NCBI RefSeq assembly: GCF_002906165.1
Contig: NZ_PPCN01000010.1
Span: 186,001-250,000 of the forward strand
DNA: 64,000 bases
Direction: 5' to 3'
From: Roseibium marinum
GTDB lineage: Bacteria; Pseudomonadota; Alphaproteobacteria; Rhizobiales; Stappiaceae
Part shown: one piece after another, positions 25,798 through 33,854 of the stretch
Position numbering within the stretch: the stretch's first letter is position 1
Layout of the letters: every line of letters begins with the position of its first letter
Notes under the pieces: model-generated
The model's input: the letters and a program-made list of their open reading frames with translations, nothing else
Told to the model about the DNA's origin: nothing
Database searches by the model: none
Program-made: the position numbers and the translations under genes

Positions 25798-26163
25798 ATG
25801 ACCGACCAATCCGCCCCCTGGCCGACGGAACTGCGTGTTTCAGCGGACAGAAAGACGCTCACAGTCGCATTCGACACCGGAGAGCGGCATGAACTGGCGG
25901 CGGAGTATCTGCGTGTCTGTTCGCCTTCCGCGGAGGTTCAGGGACACGCTCCGTCGCAAAAGCGGACGGTCCCTGGGAAGCGCCAGGTCGGAATCATGAA
26001 GATCGAGCCGGTGGGCAATTATGCGGTCCGGATCCATTTCGACGACATGCACCATTCCGGCATATTCACCTGGGCCTATCTGCTGGAATTGGGGCAGGAG
26101 CGCGACAAACACTGGGGCGGATATCTGCGGGAACTCGAAGAAAAAGGGTTGGGCCGGGGGTAA
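25798..26163 (+). CDS. DUF971 (GBBH-like N-terminal domain) protein
   Basis: 121 residues. The single domain is DUF971, the same fold as the N-terminal domain of gamma-butyrobetaine hydroxylases, with the pattern WPTELRVSADRKTLTVAFDTG, then LRVCSPSAEVQGH and HSGIFTWAYLLELG. Its role is not firmly known; stand-alone members are often linked to Fe-S assembly genes such as apbC, which is about 4 kb away here. The ATG has AAAGGA upstream, and the longer frame to 25750 overlaps no family sequence. Confidence 0.85.
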   Translation: MTDQSAPWPTELRVSADRKTLTVAFDTGERHELAAEYLRVCSPSAEVQGHAPSQKRTVPGKRQVGIMKIEPVGNYAVRIHFDDMHHSGIFTWAYLLELGQERDKHWGGYLRELEEKGLGRG

Positions 26164-26251
26164 CTGAAGTTCCGCCATGATGGTTTTTGCTACAAAAAGC
26201 CGGGCTTCGGAGCCTACCTCTGATTTCTGACAAAGGTTTGTTTACCCCGTA

Positions 26252-26380
26252 GTCATCCCGTCCAAGCGTAGCGCGAGCAGGGATCGGAGAGCCACAAGTC
26301 GTTGTGTTCGGGAGAAATTTTCCATCGAAAGGCCCCGGCACCCCGATCCCGGATCTTTGCTGCGCTGCGTCCGGGATGAC
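26252..26380. repeat. Inverted-repeat element with GTCATCCCG ends
   Basis: A 129-bp segment with imperfect inverted arms of about 40 bp. Each end reads GTCATCCCG inward, followed by related GCG-AGC and GGGATCGG blocks. It resembles the short palindromic repeats scattered between genes in many alphaproteobacterial genomes. It sits between convergent genes, as is usual for such elements. Confidence 0.7.
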
Positions 26381-26403
26381 GATCTGAAGGTTAGTCGGAA
26401 AAC

Positions 26404-26432
26404 AAAAAAGCCGGGCTTCGCGGCCCGGCTTT
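26404..26432 (-). terminator. Rho-independent terminator of the L,D-transpeptidase gene
   Basis: Perfect 10-bp stem AAAGCCGGGC with GCCCGGCTTT and a six-base loop. Read on the minus strand it is followed by a T run (complement of A at 26404-26409). It lies 23 bp after the transpeptidase stop. Confidence 0.88.
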
Positions 26433-26454
26433 CCTGAATTCGATATGTGGCCGC

Positions 26455-27048
26455 TCAGCGTTGCACGATGATTTTCGCGCCGATCGACACATTGTTGTAA
26501 AGATGGATCACATCTTCATTGGCGAGGCGAATGCAGCCTGAGGAAACAGCGGAACCGATTGTCCAGGGTTCGGTTGTTCCATGGATACGGTAAAGCGTCG
26601 ATCCGATATAGAGCGCCCGGGCGCCCATCGGGTTGTTCGGGCCGCCCGGCATATGCCCCGGAAGGATACGCCCTTTAGCACGTTCGCGCGCGCGCATCTG
26701 CGGCGGCGGAGTCCAGCCCGGCCATTCGGCCTTGCGGGAGACCCGGTGCGTACCGGCCCACTGGAAACCGTCCTTGCCGACGCCGACGCCGTATTTCATC
26801 GCCTTGCCGCCCGGCAGCACGTGATAGAGCCGACGCTCGGATGTGTCGATGATGATGGTACCAGGCTTATAAGGGCCATCATATTTGACACGCTTGCGCT
26901 TGACCGGTGACGGTCCGCCCGGATGGTATTTCGGGGTAACCCAGGTGTTTGTGCTGTGATCGAAAAAGCCGTAGCGCGGCGCTGCCTGTGCCGTCAGCGC
27001 AAATGCGCCCGCAATCACCGCAATCATTACAAATAAAAGTCTATTCAT
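26455..27048 (-). CDS. Periplasmic L,D-transpeptidase (YkuD domain)
   Basis: 197 residues. A signal peptide (RLLFVMIAVIAGAFALTAQAA) leads to a single YkuD domain that occupies most of the mature protein. The catalytic motif is HGTTEPWTIGSAVSSGCIRL, with the nucleophilic cysteine in SSGCIR. Such enzymes form 3-3 cross-links in peptidoglycan or attach lipoproteins or outer-membrane proteins to it. GGGGGA precedes the ATG at 27048, so the frame opening at 27075 is too long. A strong terminator follows. It stands alone. Confidence 0.93.
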   Translation of the reverse strand: MNRLLFVMIAVIAGAFALTAQAAPRYGFFDHSTNTWVTPKYHPGGPSPVKRKRVKYDGPYKPGTIIIDTSERRLYHVLPGGKAMKYGVGVGKDGFQWAGTHRVSRKAEWPGWTPPPQMRARERAKGRILPGHMPGGPNNPMGARALYIGSTLYRIHGTTEPWTIGSAVSSGCIRLANEDVIHLYNNVSIGAKIIVQR

Positions 27049-27425
27049 ATTAATCCCCCATAAGCACCGGCCCACGCCTGAATGATGCTGTCTACAGAAG
27101 GTGACACTAAGAAATTAACCTTGCCGCACGGTTAATAACCATGGCGTAAAAAGGTCAAGAAAGAAATCTCACGTTGATGTGAGCGCTGGAGACTACGCCC
27201 GAATGTGCCTTAATTGCAACGGATTTCCCGTTTCGGGCGCGTGTCAGCCGGCCGCTCCCGTCACAGTTGCCGTCACTTGCGCTTCCTCGACCGGCCGGAG
27301 CGGGTTAGCAGAATCATCCGTACCGGAAAGAAAATGCAATTCCATGTTCGGCTGGCCCGTCCCGCACCGCACAGATCTTGCCGATAGTCTCCCGCCAAGT
27401 CCTGAAACGGATACAGGACTTTGCA
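27049..27425. other. Intergenic region without a supported gene
   Basis: About 375 bp between the start of the L,D-transpeptidase gene and the end of the fumarase gene. It must contain the transpeptidase promoter (AT-rich DNA at 27100-27180). Frames of 60-90 codons here have no recognisable content. Confidence 0.55.
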
Positions 27426-29063
27426 TCACCCCAGATTCAGTTCCTTGAAGAAGTCGTTCCCCTTGTCGTCGATCACGATGAAGGCCGGAAAATCCTCGAC
27501 CTCGATCTTCCAGATGGCTTCCATGCCGAGTTCCTCGAATTCGACCACTTCCACCTTCTTGATACAGTCCTGGGCAAGGCGCGCCGCGGGACCGCCGATG
27601 GAGCCGAGATAGAAGCCGCCATGGGCCTGGCAGGCGCGGCGGACCTGGGCGGAACGGTTGCCCTTGGCCAGCATCACCATCGAGCCGCCCGCGGCCTGGA
27701 ACTGGTCGACATAGGCATCCATCCGCCCGGCCGTGGTCGGACCGAAGGAGCCTGAGGGCATGCCTTCCGGGGTCTTGGCCGGGCCGGCGTAATAGATCGG
27801 ATGGTTCTTGAAATACTCGGGCAGCGGTTCGCCGCTTTCCAGCCGCTCGCGCAACTTGGAATGCGCCAGGTCGCGCGCCACGATCAGCGGTCCGCTCAGC
27901 GACAGGCGGGTCTTGATGGGATGTCTGGACAGCTCACCGAGGATTTCCGACATCGGCCGGGTGAGATCGATCTTGACCACGTTGTCGGAAAGGTGGTCGT
28001 CGGTGACTTCCGGCAGGTATTTCTCCGGATGCATCTCCAGCTGCTCCAGGAAAATTCCGTCCCGGGTGATCTTGCCGACAGCCTGGCGATCCGCCGAGCA
28101 GGAGACGGCCAGCCCGATCGGCAGCGAAGCGCCGTGGCGCGGCAGGCGGATGACGCGCACATCGTGACAGAAATATTTGCCGCCGAACTGCGCGCCGACC
28201 CCGGTGGCCTGGGTGAGCTTGAGGATTTCTTCTTCCATCTCAAGGTCGCGGAAGGCGTGGCCGAGTTCGGAGCCCTGGGCGGGCAGACCGTCCAGATAGC
28301 GTGCCGACGCAAGCTTGGCCGTCTTGAGGTTCATCTCCGCGGACGTGCCGCCGATGACGATTGCCAGGTGATAGGGAGGGCAGGCGGCGGTCCCGAGGGT
28401 CAGGATCTTTTCCTTCAGGAAGTCGATCATGCGGTCATGGCTGAGCAGCGACGGCGTGCCCTGGAACAGGAAGGTCTTGTTGGCCGACCCGCCACCCTTC
28501 GCCATGAACAGGAACTTGTAGGCATCATCGCCGTCCGCATAGAGCTCGATCTGCGCGGGCATGTTGCTGCTGGTGTTCTTCTCCTCGAACATGGAGATCG
28601 GCGCGAGTTGCGAATAGCGCAGGTTTTTCTTGAAATAGGCATCGCGGGAGCCTTCGCCGAGAGCGGCTTCATCCGTGCCGTCGGTCCAGACCCGCCGCCC
28701 TTTCTTGCCCATGATGATGGCCGTGCCGGTGTCCTGGCACATGGGCAAGACACCGTGCGAGGCGATATTGGCGTTCTTCAGAAGATCGAAGGCGACGAAC
28801 TTGTCATTCTCGGTTGCTTCCGGGTCATCGAGGATTTTCCGGAGCTGCGCCAGATGGCCCGGCCGCAGATAGTGGTTGATGTCCTTGAAGGCTTCCTCCG
28901 CCAGCAGGCGCAGGCCTTCCGGTTCCACCATCAGCACTTCTTCGCCGTTGAATTCCGCGGTTTTGACGAAGTCGGAGGTCAGCTTCCGGTAGGGCGTCTG
29001 ATCCGCGCCCTGCGGAAAAAGGGCGCTGTGATGATAGGCGGGAGGGGTGATAGGAGCGTTCAT
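27426..29063 (-). CDS. fum: Class I fumarate hydratase (iron-sulfur)
   Basis: 545 residues, the full length of FumA/FumB-type enzymes with fused alpha and beta domains. It interconverts fumarate and malate in the citric acid cycle with an oxygen-sensitive [4Fe-4S] cluster. Cluster cysteines are visible in [11 protein letters not shown] and later in the GTAACPPYH and FGGKYFCHD regions. The beta part carries the GPTTAGRMD stretch near the C-terminus. AGGAAAA precedes the ATG at 29063, and a terminator for the upstream operon lies at 29146-29178, so the longer frame to 29165 can be excluded. Confidence 0.95.
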   Translation of the reverse strand: MNAPITPPAYHHSALFPQGADQTPYRKLTSDFVKTAEFNGEEVLMVEPEGLRLLAEEAFKDINHYLRPGHLAQLRKILDDPEATENDKFVAFDLLKNANIASHGVLPMCQDTGTAIIMGKKGRRVWTDGTDEAALGEGSRDAYFKKNLRYSQLAPISMFEEKNTSSNMPAQIELYADGDDAYKFLFMAKGGGSANKTFLFQGTPSLLSHDRMIDFLKEKILTLGTAACPPYHLAIVIGGTSAEMNLKTAKLASARYLDGLPAQGSELGHAFRDLEMEEEILKLTQATGVGAQFGGKYFCHDVRVIRLPRHGASLPIGLAVSCSADRQAVGKITRDGIFLEQLEMHPEKYLPEVTDDHLSDNVVKIDLTRPMSEILGELSRHPIKTRLSLSGPLIVARDLAHSKLRERLESGEPLPEYFKNHPIYYAGPAKTPEGMPSGSFGPTTAGRMDAYVDQFQAAGGSMVMLAKGNRSAQVRRACQAHGGFYLGSIGGPAARLAQDCIKKVEVVEFEELGMEAIWKIEVEDFPAFIVIDDKGNDFFKELNLG

Positions 29064-29145
29064 CGGACGATTTTCCTGATCTGGCTGCCTCCGGTCTGCC
29101 GGGCAGCCGGAGGCGCTGGAACATTGTGTGCCGTTCTCATACGGC

Positions 29146-29178
29146 AAAAAGGCCCCGCACGCCAAGTGCCCGGGCCTT
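29146..29178 (-). terminator. Rho-independent terminator of the YceI operon
   Basis: AAGGCCC and GGGCCTT pair, with an inner GCAC/GTGC stem separated by a small bulge. On the minus strand the stem is followed by TTTTT. It lies 68 bp past the stop of the last YceI gene and 83 bp before the fumarase start. Confidence 0.75.
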
Positions 29179-29245
29179 CGCAGTTCGTCTGATTGTCCTG
29201 AGCCCCGCAGGTGGCGCCTCGCGGCATTGTCTGGATGGCCCGGTC

Positions 29246-29803
29246 TTACCGGACCGCCGTCAGATCGAGAGTCACCGTCACGATATCGCCGACCGTGTCG
29301 GTGCCGACTGCCGTTCCGAGTTTGTAGTCGAGACGATTGACGGTCGCGGTCCCCATGGCGGTGGCCGTGTCGCCGTCGATGTCCAGGGTGAATTCCAGGT
29401 CCACCGGCTGCGCGACCCCCTTGATCGTCAGCAGGCCGTCCGCACGATAGCTGTTGCCTTCGACATGGCTGACGTTTTGCGTGGTGAATTCCGCGACCGG
29501 AAAGGCGTCGATGTCGAACCAGTCCTTGCCGGGCAGGGTGCCGTCAAACTGCGGATTGCCGGTGGATGCGCTCAAGGGTTTGATCTCGGTGGAGATTTTC
29601 GCCTGGTCCGGTGCCTCCGGATCGAAGTCGATGTCAGCGTCCCATGTGGCGAAAAAACCTTTCAGGGTTCCGGTCCCCTGCTTGACCTCAAAGCCGAGCT
29701 TGCTCCGCTCCGGATCCACATTCCATGTTTCCGACAGGGCCGGGGTGGAAAGTGCCGTAGCGGCAACATACGAAAGGGCATAGACGATTTTTCTCAGTGA
29801 CAT
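29246..29803 (-). CDS. YceI family periplasmic lipid-binding protein
   Basis: 185 residues: signal peptide ([19 protein letters not shown]) then a YceI beta-barrel, beginning [16 protein letters not shown] and ending with a conserved [11 protein letters not shown] strand. YceI-fold proteins bind isoprenoid chains such as ubiquinone analogues in a hydrophobic pocket. It is the last gene of a three-gene operon with a cytochrome b561 and a second YceI protein; the pairing suggests quinone-linked electron transfer at the membrane. The two YceI copies differ clearly in sequence. Confidence 0.9.
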   Translation of the reverse strand: MSLRKIVYALSYVAATALSTPALSETWNVDPERSKLGFEVKQGTGTLKGFFATWDADIDFDPEAPDQAKISTEIKPLSASTGNPQFDGTLPGKDWFDIDAFPVAEFTTQNVSHVEGNSYRADGLLTIKGVAQPVDLEFTLDIDGDTATAMGTATVNRLDYKLGTAVGTDTVGDIVTVTLDLTAVR

Positions 29804-29827
29804 GGGAGAGTTTCCTGAAGTTGTAAA

Positions 29828-30412
29828 TCAATTATCCGTCTTGCCGGGCGCTGCTGAGATCATCCGGTTCAATGTGTCGTCCCTGGAAATGAAATGATGC
29901 TTGAGCGCAGCGGCGACATGCACCGTGATGAGTGCGATCAGCAGGTAGGCGCCGTATTCATGCAGAAGTTTGAAAAAGCTTTCGGCCTCTTCCTGGCTGC
30001 CAAGGGCGGCGGGTACGTGCAGATGCGGTACTGGCAGCACGTTGAACAGGATCGTCGGTATGCCCCAGGGGGAGGCCGACACCATGAACCAGCCGGTGAC
30101 CGGCAGGGCGAAGATCAGGGCATAAAGTCCGGCATGACCGAGATGCGCGGCGGCCTTTTCAAGAGGAGGCATACCGTCCGGCAGCCGCGGCGAAGGGTTG
30201 ATCAGCCGCCAGAAAAGACGCAGTACCGCAAGGGTCAGCACGACGAAACCGATTGATTTGTGCAACTGAAAAAGCTGAAAAGTGGCCGGCTCGGTCTGCG
30301 GCAGCTGATGCATATACAGCCCGAGCGAGAGCATGCCGATGATCAAAAGGGCCATCGTCCAGTGGAAGGTGATGGCGATCCATCCGTAGCCCGACTTCGA
30401 ATTGCGCAGCAT
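29828..30412 (-). CDS. Cytochrome b561 family membrane protein
   Basis: 194 residues with four membrane segments. Candidate haem-b ligands are histidines in ITFHWTMALL, FQLHKSIGF, HLGHAGLYALIF and ALITVHVAAALKHHF. Bacterial CybB/YodB-type proteins oxidise quinols and can pass electrons to superoxide or periplasmic partners. It lies 24 bp from the following YceI gene and 68 bp after the preceding one, so the three are likely cotranscribed. Confidence 0.9.
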   Translation of the reverse strand: MLRNSKSGYGWIAITFHWTMALLIIGMLSLGLYMHQLPQTEPATFQLFQLHKSIGFVVLTLAVLRLFWRLINPSPRLPDGMPPLEKAAAHLGHAGLYALIFALPVTGWFMVSASPWGIPTILFNVLPVPHLHVPAALGSQEEAESFFKLLHEYGAYLLIALITVHVAAALKHHFISRDDTLNRMISAAPGKTDN

Positions 30413-30480
30413 GACACGTTCCTTGAAATGCAGGGACCGGCCAACCGGTCCCTGCCGCAGATCAGACGATTGCCTGTCTA

Positions 30481-31065
30481 TCAGTTGGTTGCGTCACTTT
30501 TGAGCGATTCCGCGTGGAACGTCACGGTCACTTCATCGCCGATATAAGGCACATACATGTCCATGCCGTAATCGGAACGCTTCAGAACCGTGGAAACGGC
30601 GAAGCCGGCAGCTTCCTTTTTCGCCATCGGATGTTCGCCGAAGGTGGTGACGTCGACGATCAGTGTGGCCGGCTTGGTGATGTCCTTGATGGTCAGGTCG
30701 CCGGTTACTTCCAGCTGGTTTTCTCCGATCTCTTCGACTTTGGTGCTTTTGAAAGTGGCCTGCGGATATTTCCCGGCATCGAAGAAATCGGCGCTGAGGA
30801 AATGTGCGTCGCGGTCTGCAAAGAAAGTGTCGAGGCTGTTGACGTCGATCGTGAACTCTACGGAAGAGTTGGCCGGTGTCTCCTTGTCGATCAGCAACGT
30901 GCCGTCCCAGTCGCCGAAGCGGCCCTCGGTGGTGGAGTAGCCAAGATGGTTATAGGAGAAGGCCAGGTTGGCATGCGACTTGTCGAAGTCGAAAGCGACC
31001 GGCTCGGCGGCGGCTGTGCCGGCCAGAAGAGACAGGGCAAGGGCGGAAGCTGCAATACGGATCAT
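30481..31065 (-). CDS. YceI family periplasmic lipid-binding protein
   Basis: 194 residues; signal peptide (IRIAASALALSLLAGTAAA) and one YceI domain with VAFDFDKSHANLAFSYNHLG at its start and YVPYIGDEVTVTFHAE at its end. It is the first gene of the YceI-cytochrome b561-YceI operon. I use the ATG at 31065 with GAGGTTTG upstream rather than the TTG two codons earlier. Probable role: binding an isoprenoid quinone-like molecule for the cytochrome. The downstream copy is shorter by several residues and has more acidic surface sequence. Confidence 0.9.
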   Translation of the reverse strand: MIRIAASALALSLLAGTAAAEPVAFDFDKSHANLAFSYNHLGYSTTEGRFGDWDGTLLIDKETPANSSVEFTIDVNSLDTFFADRDAHFLSADFFDAGKYPQATFKSTKVEEIGENQLEVTGDLTIKDITKPATLIVDVTTFGEHPMAKKEAAGFAVSTVLKRSDYGMDMYVPYIGDEVTVTFHAESLKSDATN

Positions 31066-31595
31066 GATCAAACCTCAATGGCGTTGTCTGGAGCGTTCGT
31101 TCATGAACGCTGTCATCCCTAGATAGACAAAATCGGCTTGAGTGCTATTTGACTGACTGTTCGCTATGGCTGAACAATGGCAGCAAGGCTGACCAAATTA
31201 AATAGGACGAATTATCGGTATAAATTTCAATGCCTTGGTGGTGTCATCGTCCTGGAATAGGTGGACGAATCGAAAACTGGCAACCAATATTAGCCGGGAA
31301 ACGGACACGTTCGCCAATCAACCGCCGGTTGGTGGTTTGTTTAAGTAAATGAAATCATGAGCAAAGTTTAGGTGTCATCAATTCATCAAGAATTTCAGGC
31401 ACCTGTTCTGCAACTTCCCAATAGATCAGCAGGCCTCCAATCGAAAAAGATTGGATGTCTGAAAGTTGATCGATCTAAAAGTGGTCGAGCATCTTGTCCA
31501 GGTTCAAATGAACCCGGACAAGATGCTCTGGAACGGCTGGCCGTCAGCCCCGGTATGCTCCAGACAACCGGTCTGGAGACACAGGAGAAATAAAC
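31066..31595. other. Intergenic region between divergent YceI and glycerophosphodiesterase genes
   Basis: 530 bp with no supported gene. It is AT-rich at 31150-31370 and carries the long inverted repeat at 31487-31528. The frames across the repeat on both strands read alike because the repeat is self-complementary; they are not genes. Confidence 0.6.
31487..31528. repeat. Near-perfect 42-nt inverted repeat
   Basis: Arms of 20 bp (31487-31506 and 31509-31528) match at 19 of 20 positions around a two-base centre. Outer sequence is GAGCATCTTGTCC and the centre is GGTTCA-AA-TGAACC. A half copy occurs at 33821-33854. It looks like a dispersed intergenic palindrome family and not an operator, because of its length and the second copy. 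Confidence 0.75.
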
Positions 31596-32315
31596 ATGAA
31601 ACAAGCGGTCATTGTGTGCCATCGGGGAGCCAGTCTGGTGGCTCCGGAGAACACCATAGCCTCCCTTGAGAAGGCGATAGATCTTGGTGCTGACGTGGTT
31701 GAACTTGACGTGCGGTCATCCAGGGACGGCATCCTCTACGTCATGCACGACGCGGTGGTGGACAGGACGACCAACGGAACCGGCAGGATCGCCGACATGA
31801 ATTCGGCGGAAATCGATGCGCTGGATGCCGGAGGCTGGTTCGCGCCCGCGTTTGCCGGCGAGCGGGTTCCGCGCCTGGACGCCTTTCTGGATACCTGCCA
31901 AGGACGGATCGTGGCCTATGTCGAGATCAAGGAAGGCGATCCGGCCGAAATCCGCGACATGCTCGCGGTCCGTGGCATGCTCAACGATGCCTGGACATTT
32001 TCGTTCGACCAGGCAATCCGGGCGGAAGCCCGTGCCAAGGTCCCCGACCTGAGGCGCCTGGTCTTGTATAAACATGTCGGCTCTGTAGACCGCGCCGTTG
32101 CCCAGGATGCGAAAATTCTGGAGTTTCATCCGGACAATCTCGAAATAGACCTGATAGCGAGCGCCAAGGAAGCCGGACTCATCACCCAGATGTTCTATGC
32201 CGGCAACGACCGGACCGTATTCGAAAAAGCGGTCCGCTGCGGTGTCGAACAGATGAACATCGATCACGTCGATGTCTTCCGGTCGGTGGAACGGGACCTG
32301 ATGACACTGGTCTGA
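31596..32315 (+). CDS. Glycerophosphodiester phosphodiesterase
   Basis: 239 residues forming one GDPD TIM barrel that hydrolyses glycerophosphodiesters to glycerol-3-phosphate and an alcohol. Active-site and metal residues are visible: HRGASLVAPENT (catalytic His, Glu, Asn), VVELDVR, MHD, and VEIKEGD. There is no signal peptide, so it is cytoplasmic. AGGAGA precedes the ATG. The inverted repeat lies about 70 bp upstream. Confidence 0.93.
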   Translation: MKQAVIVCHRGASLVAPENTIASLEKAIDLGADVVELDVRSSRDGILYVMHDAVVDRTTNGTGRIADMNSAEIDALDAGGWFAPAFAGERVPRLDAFLDTCQGRIVAYVEIKEGDPAEIRDMLAVRGMLNDAWTFSFDQAIRAEARAKVPDLRRLVLYKHVGSVDRAVAQDAKILEFHPDNLEIDLIASAKEAGLITQMFYAGNDRTVFEKAVRCGVEQMNIDHVDVFRSVERDLMTLV

Positions 32316-32671
32316 AGCGTTGCACCCCTCGACCGATGGCCTGCATCGGTCTGCGATGCGCTCCGTGCCAAACAGTCATAAATTGCGGTCAGACGGGGCC
32401 TTGCCAATTACGGTCGTATCGTCCGGACAAAATGCAGACCGGAAATTCCGACTGTGCGACTTCGGAACAGGGTTTATCCTGATTCATGTCGTCAGCCGGT
32501 CCCTGTTGAAAAAATATTTTTGCTCAGACGGTTATATAGACTAAAATATTGAAATATTCATTGGGTATTACTAGTTTGAAAATACTAATAATTTTCACCT
32601 TGGAACTTCACCATAGGTTAAAGGCTATGCTGCTACGGTAAGAGCGAGTTTATTCACTAGGTAAATTTGCC
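32316..32671. other. AT-rich intergenic region before the FecR gene
   Basis: 355 bp without a supported gene. The stretch 32500-32610 is markedly AT-rich compared with its surroundings and is the likely promoter of the FecR-domain gene. I could not pick out clear -35 and -10 boxes with proper spacing. Confidence 0.5.
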
Positions 32672-33757
32672 ATGACTGTGCATGTGCTTGGTTGTCGTGC
32701 CAAACGGACGTTCCTCCACCTGAGCTTCGCGAATCCTGCCTTGGCGCTGGCGGGAGTTGTCCGTGTTTTTTCAATTCTCCTTTTGGTCTTTGCCGTTTTC
32801 GCCCCTGCGCATGCCGATGCGGAAGAGTGGGTCGTCAAGAGAGTTTCCGGAACGGCCTATTTTGTGGCGCCCGGGATCGATGCCTTTCGCGTCGGAAAAG
32901 GAATGGTTTTTCAAAAGGGCTATACACTTGGAACGCGTTCGGGGGCCCGGGTCCTTGTTGCCCGCGGCAATGAAAGCATCGCTGTGGGGCCGAACACGAC
33001 TTTTGCAATTTCCCTCTATCGCAGCCAGGGGGCCAGAACGACGCTGTTACAGCGCAAAGGCACAATCGGCGTCGATGTCCAAAAAAGACAGCGCCCGCAT
33101 TTCACTGTCGAAACTCCATTTTTTGCAGCTTTGGTCAAGGGTACGAAATTCGAAGTTCAAGTCGGCAACGGGCAGGCGAGGGTCTCGGTTGAACGCGGTA
33201 TCGTCGCCGTGGAGGATTTTGCCTCCGGTGAAAGGACCGACCTGAAGGCAGGCCAATATGCCGCCAGTGCGCCCTCGACCAAGATCGGCCTTTCGGTCGG
33301 CGGAAGGACCAAACCGTCAGTACGGCCAGGGACAAGTCGCCCACCCGCTTTTGAAACACCACCGGTGGAAAACGTGCCATCCGCGACGACTTCCCCAAAC
33401 ACCGGCAACGGCCAATCGGATGACAAAGGAAATTCCAGCGGCAACGGCAACAGCAATGCCGGAGGCAACGGTAAGAGCAACGCCGGAGGTAACGGCAACA
33501 ACAATGCCGGTGGTAACGGCAATGGGAATGCCGGTGGCAACGGCGACAGCAATGCCGGCGGTAACGACAATGGGAATGCCGGTGGCAACGGCAACAGCAA
33601 TGCCGGCGGTAACGGCAATGGAAATGCCGGTGGCAACGGCAACAGCAATGCCGGCGGTAACGGCAATGGAAATGCCGGTGGCAACGGCAACAGCAACACC
33701 GGAGGCAACGGCAACAGCAACGCCGGCGGAAATGGCAACGGGAACAGCAAAAAGTAA
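32672..33757 (+). CDS. Exported FecR-domain protein with Gly/Asn-rich repeat tail
   Basis: 361 residues. A hydrophobic export segment lies late, at about residues 27-48 (VFSILLLVFAVFAPAHADA), so the real start may be internal. Residues 60-190 form a FecR domain (VGKGMVFQKGYTLGTRSGARVLV, then TPFFAALVKGTKFEVQV). A Pro/Thr-rich linker follows, and about residues 247-359 are tandem repeats of an eight-residue NGNSNAGG-type unit. The FecR domain is found in periplasmic sensors, and pairing with CHASE2 sensor proteins is common. The adjacent downstream gene encodes exactly such a CHASE2 protein. I infer an envelope-associated sensor or matrix-anchored ligand for it. Confidence 0.78.
   Translation: MTVHVLGCRAKRTFLHLSFANPALALAGVVRVFSILLLVFAVFAPAHADAEEWVVKRVSGTAYFVAPGIDAFRVGKGMVFQKGYTLGTRSGARVLVARGNESIAVGPNTTFAISLYRSQGARTTLLQRKGTIGVDVQKRQRPHFTVETPFFAALVKGTKFEVQVGNGQARVSVERGIVAVEDFASGERTDLKAGQYAASAPSTKIGLSVGGRTKPSVRPGTSRPPAFETPPVENVPSATTSPNTGNGQSDDKGNSSGNGNSNAGGNGKSNAGGNGNNNAGGNGNGNAGGNGDSNAGGNDNGNAGGNGNSNAGGNGNGNAGGNGNSNAGGNGNGNAGGNGNSNTGGNGNSNAGGNGNGNSKK
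33433..33750. repeat. 24-bp tandem repeat inside the FecR gene
   Basis: About 13 copies of a 24-bp unit coding for Asn-Gly-Asn-(Ser/Gly/Asn)-Asn-Ala-Gly-Gly, with two alternating variants (ACAGCAATGCC and ATGGAAATGCC types). Units are close to identical in the second half (33590-33700), a sign of recent expansion and likely length variation. Confidence 0.85.
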
Positions 33758-33820
33758 ATTGGTCTGAGCGGGGCTGGTCTGCGGAAATGACCGCTCCGGT
33801 CTACGGTATTCTTCAGAACA

Positions 33821-33854
33821 TTCCGCGTTCAGTTGAATGCGGTCAAGATGCTCT
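33821..33854. repeat. Half copy of the 31487-31528 palindrome
   Basis: The centre CCGCGTTCA-GT-TGAATGCGG pairs at eight of nine positions and continues as TCAAGATGCTCT, matching the right arm of the element at 31487-31528. The distal left arm is not present. It lies 64 bp past the FecR stop and covers the first codons of the CHASE2 gene. Confidence 0.55.

Noticed and set aside
27179..27448. Possible small genes between the L,D-transpeptidase and fumarase
   Set aside because: No ribosome site, no recognisable motif, and overlap with the fumarase end.
27801..29192. 463-codon plus-strand frame
   Set aside because: Antisense to the class I fumarase gene.
31372..31622. Overlapping frames of 73-75 codons on both strands reading similar peptides
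   Set aside because: The similarity arises because they cross the self-complementary repeat at 31487-31528.
32506..32538. A sigma-70 promoter TTGAAA...TATATA upstream of the FecR gene
   Set aside because: The spacing is about 20-21 bases, too long for a confident call.
33433..33750. CRISPR-like regular repeats
   Set aside because: The 24-bp units are contiguous and in frame within a coding sequence, with no spacers.
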